64,000 nucleotides of DNA from Mycolicibacterium xanthum (GCF_019710635.1 NZ_JAIFZS010000003.1:1-64000), one strand, 5' to 3'. Counted from the first letter of the stretch, positions 1-11,561 are shown. A program made the numbers and translations. The notes: generated by a model from the sequence alone, not told the origin.

Positions 1-966
<966 letters not shown>

Positions 967-1042
967 AGAACCCTCCTGAGGTATGGCGACGATACGGGAT
1001 GCCCACCGGACGGGTGACGCAACCGTCGGGTGGGTCACAGTG

Positions 1043-1609
1043 TCAGGAGGTGACCTGCACCCCGGCCGCCTCGAGCGCGTCGACCGCATCGGCGCAGGTG
1101 GCCGGGGACACCCCGGCGGTCAGGTCGAGCAGGACCCTGGTGCGGAAGCCGTTCGCGGCGGCATCGGCGGCGGTCGCCTTCACGCAGTAATCGGTGGCGA
1201 TGCCGACCACGTCGACGCTGTCCACACCGTGTGCCCGCAGCCAGTCGGCGAGCGGGGTGCCGTCGTCGGTTGCGCCCTCGAACCCGCTGTAGGCCGCAGC
1301 GTACCGGCCCTTCGTGAACACCGCCTCGATCGGCCCGGTGTCCAGGTCGGGGTGGAACTCCGCTCCCGTCGTGGACGCCACGCAGTGCGGCGGCCAGGAA
1401 TCGGCGAAGTCGGGGTGGTCGGAGAAATGCGTGCCCGGGTCGATGTGGAAGTCCTTGGTCGCGACCACGTGGTCGTATCCCGGGTCGCCGGCGAGCAGGT
1501 CGTTGATGCCGCGGGCCACCGCCGCGCCGCCGCTGACCGCCAGCGAGCCGCCCTCGCAGAAGTCGTTCTGCACGTCGACGATGATGAGCGCGGTTTTCGA
1601 GCCAGTCAC
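1043..1609 (-). CDS. pncA: Nicotinamidase/pyrazinamidase PncA
   Basis: Hydrolyses nicotinamide to nicotinate for NAD salvage and, in mycobacteria, activates the prodrug pyrazinamide. The 188-residue length matches the 186-residue M. tuberculosis enzyme. The Asp-Lys-Cys triad is intact: Asp in IIVDVQNDF (about residue 12), Lys in AVFTKGRY (about 100) and Cys in IATDYCVKAT (about 142). The metal ligands in KDFHIDPGTHF and the SWPPHC loop are present. Its ATG overlaps the TGA of the upstream PAS-ANTAR gene (ATGA at 1606-1609), so the two are probably cotranscribed and translationally coupled. That pairing puts an RNA-binding regulator next to an NAD-salvage enzyme. Confidence 0.95.
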   Translation of the reverse strand: MTGSKTALIIVDVQNDFCEGGSLAVSGGAAVARGINDLLAGDPGYDHVVATKDFHIDPGTHFSDHPDFADSWPPHCVASTTGAEFHPDLDTGPIEAVFTKGRYAAAYSGFEGATDDGTPLADWLRAHGVDSVDVVGIATDYCVKATAADAAANGFRTRVLLDLTAGVSPATCADAVDALEAAGVQVTS

Positions 1610-2283
1610 AGACCCACGGTATCGCCGCCGCGGTCCACCCGCTGGTGAGCCGTCAACAGTAGATGGTCGAAGGTGGCCCGGGGCGGCAACTCCTCCTCGT
1701 AGAGGAGTTCGCCGTAGTCGCTCAGCAACCGCTCGGCGAGCAGTCGCAGCTTGACGTTGGTCTCCTGGGAGCGCCAGCGCAGCAACTCGAACGCGGTGTC
1801 GGCGTTCACCCGGTAGATCAGCATCAGCATGCCCTTGACCTGCTCGATGACCGCCCGGTTCTCGTTGATCTCGGCCAGGGCAGCCGACATCATGGCCTTG
1901 TCCATCGCCTCGTTCGGCGTGACGTCGACGTAGAACCCGTGCGTGCCGACCAGCCGGCCCGACTCGTCGTTGAGCTGATCACCGACCACCACGACGTCGT
2001 GCACCTCGCCGGCCGTGTCGATGATCCGGTGCCGGGTGGAGAACGTGCGGTGGGTTCTGCGCATCTCGTCGAGGGTGGCAGCGACCTGCTGGTAGTCGTC
2101 GGGATGCTTGTGCGACAGCACCAGCGCGGTCGTCGGGGTGACCGTTCCGGGCTCGTAGCCGTGCAGGATCTGCACCTGCTCGGACCACTCCCAGTGCTCG
2201 TCGTCGAAGTAGAACCGGAACCAGCCCACGCGCTGGGGCGCCCCTCCGGCGAGCGCCCGTTCCAGAGAGTCTCCGCCGGCCAC
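1606..2283 (-). CDS. PAS-ANTAR antiterminator-type regulator
   Basis: The 225-residue protein has an N-terminal PAS_3 fold (about residues 15-125: RFYFDDEHWEWSEQV, HPDD, STRHRIIDTAGEVHDVVVVG) and a C-terminal three-helix ANTAR domain (about 135-195: ENRAVIEQVKGMLMLIYRVN, then AFELLRWRSQETNVKLRLLAERL). ANTAR domains bind dual-hairpin RNAs and prevent termination; the PAS domain supplies the sensory input. The lack of a receiver or kinase domain fits the small mycobacterial PAS-ANTAR proteins. It is the first gene of a two-gene operon with pncA. Its RNA targets are unknown. The 22-bp direct repeats at 2349-2392 just upstream could belong to its promoter. Confidence 0.88.
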   Translation of the reverse strand: MAGGDSLERALAGGAPQRVGWFRFYFDDEHWEWSEQVQILHGYEPGTVTPTTALVLSHKHPDDYQQVAATLDEMRRTHRTFSTRHRIIDTAGEVHDVVVVGDQLNDESGRLVGTHGFYVDVTPNEAMDKAMMSAALAEINENRAVIEQVKGMLMLIYRVNADTAFELLRWRSQETNVKLRLLAERLLSDYGELLYEEELPPRATFDHLLLTAHQRVDRGGDTVGL

Positions 2284-2348
2284 AGCAGCACACTAGCCTG
2301 CCCGCGCGGGCATCCACCCTGGGAACGCCGAGCTCGTGCAGCGGCCCG

Positions 2349-2392
2349 CGACTACCCGATTCCGGTCCGCCGACTACCCGAATTCGGCCAGG
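2349..2392. repeat. Two 22-bp direct repeats between divergent genes
   Basis: CGACTACCCGA occurs at 2349-2359 and 2371-2381, followed by TTCCGG and ATTCGG respectively. The period is 22 bp, about two helical turns. The repeats lie in the 148-bp gap between the PAS-ANTAR gene (minus) and the membrane hydrolase gene (plus). Two helically phased copies in a divergent promoter region suggest a regulator site, but no known motif is recognised. Confidence 0.5.
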
Positions 2393-2431
2393 TTGTAGGT
2401 CAACGACGCGTACTGGACGCAAGATGTGTGC

Positions 2432-4804
2432 ATGTCTGGGGGGATCGCGGTTGTCGAGTTGCGGGTGCACGGCGTGTCCGGTTCGCCGCCAGAGGCCGTG
2501 TTGAGCTGTCCGAAGGAGCTGCTCGTCCAGGTCCGGGGCGACAGGGATGCGGCGTTCTTCCGGCGGGTCGAGTGGGTCGAGGACGCCGCCGCCGGCCCGG
2601 CGAAGGACGGTCCTCGGCGGTTGATGGAGGCCTATTGGTGGGGCGGTTTGACCTCCCGCAAGGCGAGCCGGGCGTTGTGGCTGCTGTTGTTGCCGTTCAG
2701 CCTCATCAACCTCGCACACTGGATGCTGCTGCCCGCGGTGCACCCGCGGGCGGCCCGGTTGGTGGTCGCGACCCTGCGACTGCTCGCGCTGTCGTTCACG
2801 ATGACGTTTCTAATGGCGTCGGCGGTGGCGGTGCTCGACGTCGCGGTGTGGCAGTGCGGCGCGGTCGAGTCCTGCAGCTCCGGTTGGGGGCCGTTGGCCT
2901 ACCTGACCGGTCGCTCCGCCGGGTGCCGGCTGGCTGCCGGGGGGCTGGTGCTGGTCGTGATGATCCTGCTGCTGTGGCTGAGGGGTCGCGAGGAATCGGG
3001 TGGGCAGGTGCCCAAGGACAAGCTCGTACCGGATGCGGCGGTGCAATCGGGGGCGGGGTCACCGCTGGCCAACGACGGATTCTGGTGCCGCGACCCGTCG
3101 GTGCCGCTGATGCGGGCCTGCCACGTGACCGCGTGGGCGTCGGGGCTGGCGGCACTGCTGGCCGCGGTCCCGCTGCGCATCGGCACGGAGGGGGCGCTGC
3201 GCTTCCTTTACCTGGTGCTGCTGTGCCTCGGCGTGGCGATGTTGGTCGTGTCGGTGGCGGCCACGGGCTGGACCAGGGCGACCGGCCGGGGCGGTGATCA
3301 GTCCGACTTCGCCGCAGCCTGGCTGCCGGTGCTGCGGACCGCGGCGTTGGTCGTCCTCGGTGTCACGTGGTTCGCCGTCGCGGCCTGGCCCGGCGATGTG
3401 CCACCCGGCCGACCGTTTCTGCCCGTCCTGCACCTGGCCATCTACGTGCTGTTCGGCGTGCAGGCGCTGCTGTTTGCGGTGGTGTTCGTCGGTATGGCGG
3501 TGGCGATCGGCGGCCGGGTCGCGACGGCCGGCCGGGTGGCGACGGACGCCGCGTTGGGCGGGTACGCGGGACTGTTCGTGGCCCTGCTGGGGTGGTTGGT
3601 CGGCGGTGGGTTCAGCGTCGGCATCGGCATCCTGACGGCACAGATCCTGGGTACCGCGGTGTATTCGGTCGATGATGCGGGGAAGGCGCCGGGAAACGCC
3701 ACGCCGCTGATCGTTCCGCAGGCCTACGTGTGGGCTGCGCTGGCCGGGACGATACTCGCGGTCGCGTTGGGGGTGGCCGCAGGGCTGATGTGGCGCAAGG
3801 CGGTCCGCGACACGGCGGCGTTCGTCGACGTGGCGCCCGACGCCGACCCGCCGGAGTCGGGGTTGCCGAAGGACACCCGTCGCAGGATCGCGCGGGCCCG
3901 GGCGTTGGCCGGCCTGCCCGATGTCGGTGCGAAGGTGCTGGCCGCGCTGGTCGCGCTCGCGGTGGTGATCATCATCGTCGCCACCCCGGTGCTGGTGTTC
4001 TGGCCGGCGGCGCGGCACTGGGTCGACGGCAAGTTTGGTCACGGCCCGGTGGTCGTCACCGTTCCGGTGATGTTCGTCGTGGTCCTGGTCGGTTTGGTGG
4101 CCTGGTCGCTGCGCAACCGCCAGGTCCGGCGCATGGTGGCCATTCTGTGGGATGTCATCACGTTCTGGCCCAGGGCGAATCATCCGCTCACCCCGCCCTC
4201 GTACGGCGGGCGCACCGTGTACGACCTGCGCATGCGAATGAGCGAGCTGACGAAACCCGTGGCGGGACGGGAAAATAAGGACAAGGTGGTGCTGGTCGCG
4301 CACAGCCAGGGCACGATCATCGCCGCGGCCACGCTGCTGCAGTGCACCGACGACTACGAGCAGTATCCGCTGCTGACCTTCGGCTCACCGCTGCGCCGGC
4401 TGTACGCGCGTTACTTCCCGGCCTACTTCGGCGGTGACACGCTCGCCACCGTCGTCCCGTTTCCGGCCGACGGGCGGCGACGCTGGATCAACCTGTGGGC
4501 GCGTACCGACCCGATCGGCGGGTGGGTGTTCGACGATTCGGTGCTCTTCGTCGCGGGTCCGGAGCAGATCGCACCCGAAGAAGCGCTGCAGTCGGTCGAT
4601 GTGCGCATTCTCGATGTGCCCCAGGTCGATCCGGATCACGGGGACTTCGACATCGACGTGGACGGCCCGGTGTGCGGGCATTCGGGATTCTGGTGCCGGC
4701 CGGAGTACTACACCGCGATGGGGTTGCTGCAGTCCCTGGTGCTGCCGAAGGGGACGGCCATCGACCCCTCGGGCACGGCGCCGCCGACCGTGGAGGCGCT
4801 CTGA
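2432..4804 (+). CDS. Polytopic membrane protein with alpha/beta-hydrolase nucleophile elbow
   Basis: Function unknown. The 790-residue protein opens with a short cytosolic segment (VVELRVHGVSGSPPEAVL). About ten hydrophobic segments follow between roughly residues 85 and 560. A C-terminal soluble domain then carries KVVLVAHSQGTIIAAATLL (about residue 620), a typical serine-hydrolase elbow G/A-H-S-Q-G, followed by LLTFGSPLRRLYARYFP, which is lipase-like. The N-terminal RVHGVSG may be the first strand and oxyanion region of the same hydrolase fold, making the membrane block an insertion. A membrane-bound lipase or esterase is therefore inferred. I chose ATG 2432; the GTG at 2426 adds two residues. 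The stop codon lies inside a 17-bp tandem duplication (4786-4819). Confidence 0.8.
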   Translation: MSGGIAVVELRVHGVSGSPPEAVLSCPKELLVQVRGDRDAAFFRRVEWVEDAAAGPAKDGPRRLMEAYWWGGLTSRKASRALWLLLLPFSLINLAHWMLLPAVHPRAARLVVATLRLLALSFTMTFLMASAVAVLDVAVWQCGAVESCSSGWGPLAYLTGRSAGCRLAAGGLVLVVMILLLWLRGREESGGQVPKDKLVPDAAVQSGAGSPLANDGFWCRDPSVPLMRACHVTAWASGLAALLAAVPLRIGTEGALRFLYLVLLCLGVAMLVVSVAATGWTRATGRGGDQSDFAAAWLPVLRTAALVVLGVTWFAVAAWPGDVPPGRPFLPVLHLAIYVLFGVQALLFAVVFVGMAVAIGGRVATAGRVATDAALGGYAGLFVALLGWLVGGGFSVGIGILTAQILGTAVYSVDDAGKAPGNATPLIVPQAYVWAALAGTILAVALGVAAGLMWRKAVRDTAAFVDVAPDADPPESGLPKDTRRRIARARALAGLPDVGAKVLAALVALAVVIIIVATPVLVFWPAARHWVDGKFGHGPVVVTVPVMFVVVLVGLVAWSLRNRQVRRMVAILWDVITFWPRANHPLTPPSYGGRTVYDLRMRMSELTKPVAGRENKDKVVLVAHSQGTIIAAATLLQCTDDYEQYPLLTFGSPLRRLYARYFPAYFGGDTLATVVPFPADGRRRWINLWARTDPIGGWVFDDSVLFVAGPEQIAPEEALQSVDVRILDVPQVDPDHGDFDIDVDGPVCGHSGFWCRPEYYTAMGLLQSLVLPKGTAIDPSGTAPPTVEAL

Positions 4805-4819
4805 CCGTGGAGGTGCTCT
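4786..4819. repeat. 17-bp tandem duplication across a stop codon
   Basis: GACCGTGGAGGCGCTCT at 4786-4802 is followed directly by GACCGTGGAGGTGCTCT at 4803-4819, one mismatch, then a further GACCG. The TGA of the upstream gene (4802-4804) straddles the junction. Confidence 0.85.
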
Positions 4820-4891
4820 GACCGCGTTGACCGGCTGGCGCATGGCGGGTATCCAGGATGGACGGAGCCCACCAGACAAGGACGACGGCCG

Positions 4892-5437
4892 ATGGGGATC
4901 GCGGCGCGGCAGCTTCGACAGCGCGACGGTACGACGTGCGGTCCCACGGTGGCCGTGGTGGCCGGGGCGCTACTGGACCCCACCTACCGGTCGGCGCTGA
5001 CCGATACCGTCACCGGACGTGACTGGTTCGCGGCCGAACAGGCCCGGGTGCACGCTTCGGTGAACCGGGTCTGGCCGCGGATGTTGGGTACCACCCCGAT
5101 GGGCATGGCACACGCCATCACCGTGCACGCCCGGGTCCGCGGGAGGCGCTACCGGTGGCGATCGTTCCGGGGCCGGCGCGACCGAATGGCTGACGTGCAG
5201 TCCGCCGTGCGGGCGGGTTGGCCGGTGGCGATGCTGATCGGTGCGGTCGTCCCGAGACACTGGGTCCTCATCGTCAAGGCAACTGGTGACGCGCTGCACT
5301 GCTACGAGCCGTCCTCGGGTGAGGTCCGCGTGGTCGATGTGGCGGACGTGCGAAACGCGCGACTGACTCCGCTGGGCTATCGACGGCCGTTCGCGTTCGT
5401 GCTGCCGAGGCCGTCGCCGCGGGCCGCCACGACGTGA
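4892..5437 (+). CDS. C39/papain-like cysteine peptidase-fold protein
   Basis: The 181-residue protein looks like a stand-alone C39-type (papain-fold) domain. It has an N-terminal Q-x-D-G-x-x-C-G-P-T motif (RQRDGTTCGPTVAVVAG, putative nucleophile Cys16). A later RHWVLIVKATGDALHCYEPSSGEV matches the HWVLV-x(n)-YDP region that supplies the catalytic His and Asn/Asp. There is no signal peptide, ABC transporter partner or double-glycine substrate nearby, so a bacteriocin-processing role is not supported. It could be a cytosolic protease, a transglutaminase-like enzyme or an inactive fold. It starts about 90 nt after the membrane hydrolase gene and may be cotranscribed with it. Confidence 0.7.
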   Translation: MGIAARQLRQRDGTTCGPTVAVVAGALLDPTYRSALTDTVTGRDWFAAEQARVHASVNRVWPRMLGTTPMGMAHAITVHARVRGRRYRWRSFRGRRDRMADVQSAVRAGWPVAMLIGAVVPRHWVLIVKATGDALHCYEPSSGEVRVVDVADVRNARLTPLGYRRPFAFVLPRPSPRAATT

Positions 5438-5460
5438 TCTCCCGGGTCGCGGGGCAGCGG

Positions 5461-5772
5461 TCAGGCTGTCTTCGGCCCGGCGTCCCCGCCAGCCTCGGCG
5501 ATGCGGCGCTGCGCCTCGCCGACCGAAATTCGAAGCCGGCGTGCGAGCACCTCGGCCCACGGGGCGCCGGCGATCCCGCCCGGTGGTGCGCCCGCGACGA
5601 TCCGGCCCAGCAGTCGGCGCTGCACCGACGCCAATCGTTTGTCCATCGCCTCGAGTCGTAACAGCAGGGCCCGTTGATCGCTCGGGCGAAGGGACTGCAA
5701 CGGGAGGTGGGTCAGTCCCTCGAGGGCTTCGTCGGCGGCGTCGAGCACCGCCGACACATTGTTCGAACTCAT
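5461..5772 (-). CDS. Truncated DUF222 (13E12-type) protein
   Basis: The 103-residue product resembles the N-terminal helical part of DUF222 proteins, which normally continue for 300-500 residues into an HNH endonuclease (REP13E12 family). Seen here are LDAADEALEGLTHLPLQSL, DQRALLLRLEAMDKRL, SVQRRLLGRIV and VLARRLRISVGEAQRRIAEA, after which the frame stops within 12 residues. No HNH domain follows: the next 20 bp end at the convergent C39-like gene. I read it as a degenerate remnant or a domesticated N-terminal module. Start ATG 5772 was preferred; an extended frame to 5829 would overlap the divergent PPOX gene. Confidence 0.6.
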   Translation of the reverse strand: MSSNNVSAVLDAADEALEGLTHLPLQSLRPSDQRALLLRLEAMDKRLASVQRRLLGRIVAGAPPGGIAGAPWAEVLARRLRISVGEAQRRIAEAGGDAGPKTA

Positions 5773-5819
5773 GTTCGACAGCGTAGGCCTGGGCACCGAC
5801 ACGTCGATAGGCTGACCCC

Positions 5820-6275
5820 ATGGCAACACGATTCGCCACCGCCGAGGTGGTGGCGCTGCCCGGACTCCTCGACTTCATCCGGCCGCGGCACCCTATGGTG
5901 CTCACCACCTTCCGGGCCGACGGATCGTTGCAGAGCTCGCCGGTGACCGGCGGGGTCGACGCCGAGGGGCGGATCGTGATCGCGAGCTATCCCCAGCGGG
6001 CGAAGTCGGCGAACATCCGCCGCCGGTCGCGCGCCAGCGTGGTGGTGCTCTCCGACGATTTCGACGGGCCCTACGTCCAGGTCGACGGCCCGGCGGAGGT
6101 CGTCGACCTGCCCGACGCCGTCGAACCGCTGGTGGAGTACTTCCGCGCCGTCGCCGGGGAACACCCCGACCTCGACGAGTACCGCAGGGCGATGGTGGAC
6201 CAGGGCAAGTGCCTGATCAGGGTCACCCCACGGCGCTGGGGTCCGGTCGCGACCGGCGGTTTTCCACCGCATTGA
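5820..6275 (+). CDS. PPOX-class (pyridoxamine-phosphate-oxidase fold) F420/FMN-dependent protein
   Basis: A 151-residue split-beta-barrel protein of the mycobacterial PPOX/FDOR-B class, which usually binds F420 or FMN and reduces small electrophiles. Visible features are PRHPMVLTTFRADGSLQSSPVTG (first strands), the RAKSANIRRRSRASVVVLSDDF cofactor-loop region, YVQVDGPAEVVDLP, and a C-terminal CLIRVTPRRWGPV. No neighbouring gene indicates a substrate, and whether the cofactor is F420, FMN or haem cannot be read from the sequence. The following 215-bp gap contains the promoter of the glycosyltransferase operon. Confidence 0.85.
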   Translation: MATRFATAEVVALPGLLDFIRPRHPMVLTTFRADGSLQSSPVTGGVDAEGRIVIASYPQRAKSANIRRRSRASVVVLSDDFDGPYVQVDGPAEVVDLPDAVEPLVEYFRAVAGEHPDLDEYRRAMVDQGKCLIRVTPRRWGPVATGGFPPH

Positions 6276-6344
6276 CGGCCGGCCCGCCCCGGCGCCGAAC
6301 AGGACGGCAGCGGCCGATTGTGGTAGTCAGAGCTAGCGGACGCG

Positions 6345-6388
6345 TTGCGCCCGCTAGCACGTCAAACTATAGTCTGGACACATGTCCA
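6345..6388 (+). promoter_or_regulatory. Promoter and TetR-type operator of the GT4 operon
   Basis: TTGCGC at 6345-6350 and TATAGT at 6368-6373 are 17 bp apart, a good sigma-A-type pair. A perfect 14-bp dyad, TGGACA-CA-TGTCCA (6375-6388), covers the expected start of transcription. Its core GGACACATGTCC is the exact reverse complement of the core at 10272-10283 in front of the TetR gene of the same cluster. The distance from the -10 box to the dyad centre is identical at both sites (8.5 bp). A separate inverted repeat, GCTAGCGG / CCGCTAGC (6332-6339 / 6351-6358), encloses the -35 box. Binding by the cluster's TetR is inferred. Confidence 0.7.
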
Positions 6389-6485
6389 GGAGGGTTCGGA
6401 TTCCTTGCTCCACGTGGTTCGGCCAGCTCAGGGCTGCCTTTCATCCTGGACCGGCGCGGCTGAACGCCGCGCAGGACATGTGAGC
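6384..6485 (+). promoter_or_regulatory. Candidate structured 5' leader of the GT4 operon
   Basis: The predicted transcript has a leader of about 110 nt. It can form a stem GTCCAGGA / TCCTGGAC (6384-6391 / 6444-6451) closing a 52-nt domain, and a second stem GCGCGGC / GCCGCGC (6454-6460 / 6466-6472). A competing 9-bp pairing CACATGTCC / GGACATGTG (6379-6387 / 6474-6482) would break the first stem and hide the region just before the ATG at 6491, where no strong Shine-Dalgarno is seen. The downstream arm GGACATGTGAGC (6474-6485) also matches the operator core at 10 of 12 positions, so DNA rather than RNA function is a real alternative. No known riboswitch class was recognised. Confidence 0.4.
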
Positions 6486-6490
6486 TGAGC

Positions 6491-7726
6491 ATGCGTATCG
6501 CCCTGCTGTCCTACCGGAGCAAGACCCATTGCGGGGGTCAGGGAGTCTATGTCCGGCACCTCAGCCGCGGACTGGTCGAACTCGGCCACGACGTGGAGGT
6601 GTTCTCCGGCCAGCCCTACCCGGGCGGGCTGGATCCCCGCGTGCGGCTGACCAAGGTGCCCAGCCTCGACCTCTATCGCGAGCCCGACCCGTTCCGGGTC
6701 CCGCGGCCCAACGAGATCAAGACCAGCATCGACCTTCGCGAGCTGCTGACGACGTGGACCGCGGGGTTCCCCGAGCCCAAGACGTTCAGCCTGCGGGTCG
6801 CCCGCCTGCTCGCCGAGCGACGCGACGACTTCGACGTCGTGCATGACAACCAGTGCCTCGGCACCGGTCTGCTGACCATCGCCGAGTCCGGGCTGCCGGT
6901 GGTGGCCACGGTGCACCATCCGATCACCCGCGACCGCGTGCTCGACGTGGCCGCCGCGAAATGGTGGCGCAAGCCGCTGGTGCGCCGGTGGTACGGCTTC
7001 GCCGAGATGCAGAAGGTGGTCGCCCGTCAGATTCCCGAGCTGATAACCGTGTCGTCGACGTCGGCGGCCGACATCGCCGAGGACTTCGGGGTCGGCGCCG
7101 ATCAGCTCCACGTGGTGCCGCTGGGCGTGGACACCGCACTGTTCCAACCGTCGCCGCGCCGGGTGCGAAACCGCATCATCGCGATCGCCAGCGCCGATGT
7201 TCCGCTCAAGGGCGTCAGCCACCTGCTGCACGCCGTCGCCCGGCTGCGGGTGGAGCGCGATCTGGAACTGCAACTGGTGGCCAAGCTGGAGCCCAACGGG
7301 CCGACCGAGAAGCTGATCGCCGAGTTGGGGATCAGCGACATCGTGCACAGTTCCAGCGGGCTCAGCGATGCCGAGCTGGCCGATCTGCTGGCCTCGGCCG
7401 AGGTCGCCTGCATTCCCTCGCTCTACGAAGGCTTCTCGCTGCCCGCGGTCGAGGCGATGGCCAGTGGTACCCCGATCGTGGCGAGCCGGGCGGGCGCCCT
7501 GCCGGAGGTGGTGGGCACCGACGGTGAATGCGCGAGGTTGGTCACCCCCGCCGACGTGGAGGAGTTGACGACGGTGCTCGGCGAACTGCTGGACTCGCCA
7601 CTGGAACTGCGCAGACTCGGCGCCAACGGGCGCCGCCGCGCGCTCGAGGTGTTCAGCTGGGAATCCGTTGCCGCACAGACTGTCGCGGTATACCGGCAGG
7701 CTTGTGAGCGGGTCGCCGCATGCTGA
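6491..7726 (+). CDS. Family 4 (GT-B) glycosyltransferase
   Basis: A 411-residue retaining GT-B enzyme expected to move a sugar from a nucleotide donor onto an unknown acceptor. The N-terminal acceptor domain carries CGGQGVYVRHLSRGLVELGHDV (about residues 14-35) and VVATVHHPITRDR. The C-terminal donor domain carries VVPLGVDTALFQP, IAIASADVPLKGVSHLL and the GT4 signature IPSLYEGFSLPAVEAMASGTPIVAS (about 315-340), including the E-x7-E pair. It is the first gene of a three-gene operon and overlaps the methyltransferase start by 7 bp. The substrate is unknown. Its neighbours suggest a glycosylated and methylated small molecule or lipid. Confidence 0.9.
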   Translation: MRIALLSYRSKTHCGGQGVYVRHLSRGLVELGHDVEVFSGQPYPGGLDPRVRLTKVPSLDLYREPDPFRVPRPNEIKTSIDLRELLTTWTAGFPEPKTFSLRVARLLAERRDDFDVVHDNQCLGTGLLTIAESGLPVVATVHHPITRDRVLDVAAAKWWRKPLVRRWYGFAEMQKVVARQIPELITVSSTSAADIAEDFGVGADQLHVVPLGVDTALFQPSPRRVRNRIIAIASADVPLKGVSHLLHAVARLRVERDLELQLVAKLEPNGPTEKLIAELGISDIVHSSSGLSDAELADLLASAEVACIPSLYEGFSLPAVEAMASGTPIVASRAGALPEVVGTDGECARLVTPADVEELTTVLGELLDSPLELRRLGANGRRRALEVFSWESVAAQTVAVYRQACERVAAC

Positions 7727-8437
7727 CCGTGGACTTCGACCGGCTCGGGGTCGGGCCGGGAACCAAGGTCATCGACGTCGGCTGTGGCGCGGGCCGGCAT
7801 ACCTTCGAGGCGTTCCGTCGCGGTGCCGATGTCATCGGGTTCGACCAGAGCGCATCTGATCTCAACGACGTCGACGAGATCATGACCGCGATGAAGGACA
7901 AGGGTGAGGTGCCCGCGTCGGCCAGGGGTGAAGCGGTCAAGGGCGATGCGTTGGACCTGCCCTACGCCGGTGCCACCTTCGACTGCGTGATCGCCTCGGA
8001 GATCCTCGAGCACGTACCGGAGGACGAACGGGCCATCGCCGAGCTGGTTCGGGTTCTCAAACCCGGTGGGGCGCTGGCCATCACCGTTCCGCGTTGGCTG
8101 CCTGAGCGGGTCTGTTGGGCGCTGTCGGACGAGTACCACGCCAACGAGGGTGGTCACATCCGGATCTACCGCGCCGACGAACTCCGCGACAAGGTGCTGG
8201 CACACGGCCTCGAGCTGAGGCACACCCACCACGCACACGCGCTGCACTCGCCATACTGGTGGCTCAAATGTGCTGTCGGGATGAATAAGTCGGACCACCC
8301 GGCGGTCGCGGCCTATCACAAACTCCTGGTCTGGGACATGGTGAGCCAGCCCTGGCTCACCCGCACCGCGGAGTCGGCGCTCAACCCGTTGATCGGCAAG
8401 AGCGTCGCGCTGTACTTCCGGAAGCCCGTAGGCGCAG

Positions 8438-8445
<8 letters not shown>
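7720..8445 (+). CDS. Class I SAM-dependent methyltransferase (first of cluster)
   Basis: A 241-residue Rossmann-fold methyltransferase. Motif I is VIDVGCGAGRHTFEAFRRGADVIGFDQS (about residues 17-45), motif II/III is GDALDLPYAGATFDCVIASEILEHV (about 75-98), followed by LKPGGALAITVP. This Methyltransf_11 pattern is common among small-molecule and lipid methylases. The C-terminal extension is His/Trp-rich (HTHHAHALHSPYWWLKC). It overlaps the glycosyltransferase by 7 bp and the next gene by 8 bp, so the three are very likely translated as one unit. The target atom and acceptor are unknown. Confidence 0.88.
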
Positions 8446-10850
<2,405 letters not shown>

Positions 10851-10868
<18 letters not shown>

Positions 10869-11459
10869 CGCCGTCGCGGCCGTCACCGCCGGTTCGACGA
10901 TGTCGTGTACGTCGCCGCCGTCCTCGACGTAGAGCGCGGTGAGCTCTCGTAGCCCGCCGAGCAGGATCAACGCCAGCGGTGGTGCGATGGGCGCCAGCCC
11001 GGCCCGCCGGAAACCCGCGCTGGTGGTGAGCTCGACCAGCATGTCGGTCAGGCTTCCCATCGCGTGGCGGTGCAGCGGGAGCGCGCCCGCACCGAGCCCG
11101 GGGGCCTCCCGGATCCAGCTGAGCGTGACGGCCAGCCGCGCCGCGATGTGATCGACGTAGGCGGTGGCGGCCTGCCGGATCTGGGTCCGCCAGTCGGCCT
11201 CGGCGTCGACGGCGGCCAGGATCGAGGCGATCAGGTCGTCGTTGTTGCGGCGCAGCAGTTCGATCAGGCACTCCTCCTTGCTGGCGAACTGCTCGTAGAA
11301 GGTCCGCTTGGAGGTGCGGGCGTGCCGGACGACGTCGGCGACGGTGGTGTCGCGGTAGCCGCGCTCCCCGATGGATGCGGCCAGGCCGTCCAGCAGCCGG
11401 GCCACCACCGCCGCTTCGGCGGCTGGTGGTCCGGCGGTCCGCTCGCTGCTAACCTGCAC
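10851..11459 (-). CDS. TetR-family regulator divergent from the CYP138-like gene
   Basis: A 202-residue TetR repressor with HTH GYRDTTVADVVRHARTSKRTFYEQFASKEECLIEL (about residues 38-72) and a C-terminal effector domain. Position and orientation match Rv0135c, which is divergent from cyp138 in M. tuberculosis, so it probably controls the adjacent P450. The start is uncertain: GTG 11459 has an AGGAGG only 1 nt upstream, too close for normal initiation, so initiation slightly downstream, near VVARLLDGL, is possible. Its 3' end overlaps the convergent TetR gene by 18 bp. Confidence 0.85.
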
Positions 11460-11561
11460 ACCTCCTGCCACCCTTGCGCCACGCTGGTACCAAGCGGTAC
11501 CGTACCGGACGGCGACAGCGGTACATGGCAGTACCAAACCCACCGGCGGCGGGAGAGTCCG

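Noticed and set aside
1663..3297. Long plus-strand open frame of 544 codons opposite the PAS-ANTAR gene
   Set aside because: It is the high-GC shadow of the minus-strand gene and of the membrane hydrolase; composition is Arg/Gly/Val-rich with no domain.
4892..5437. Bacteriocin maturation peptidase (C39) system
   Set aside because: No ABC transporter or double-glycine leader peptide is present; only the papain-like fold can be supported.
6393..6404. GGTTCGGATTCC resembles a tRNA T-arm
   Set aside because: No acceptor stem, D-arm or anticodon arm can be built around it; it is part of the GT4 leader.
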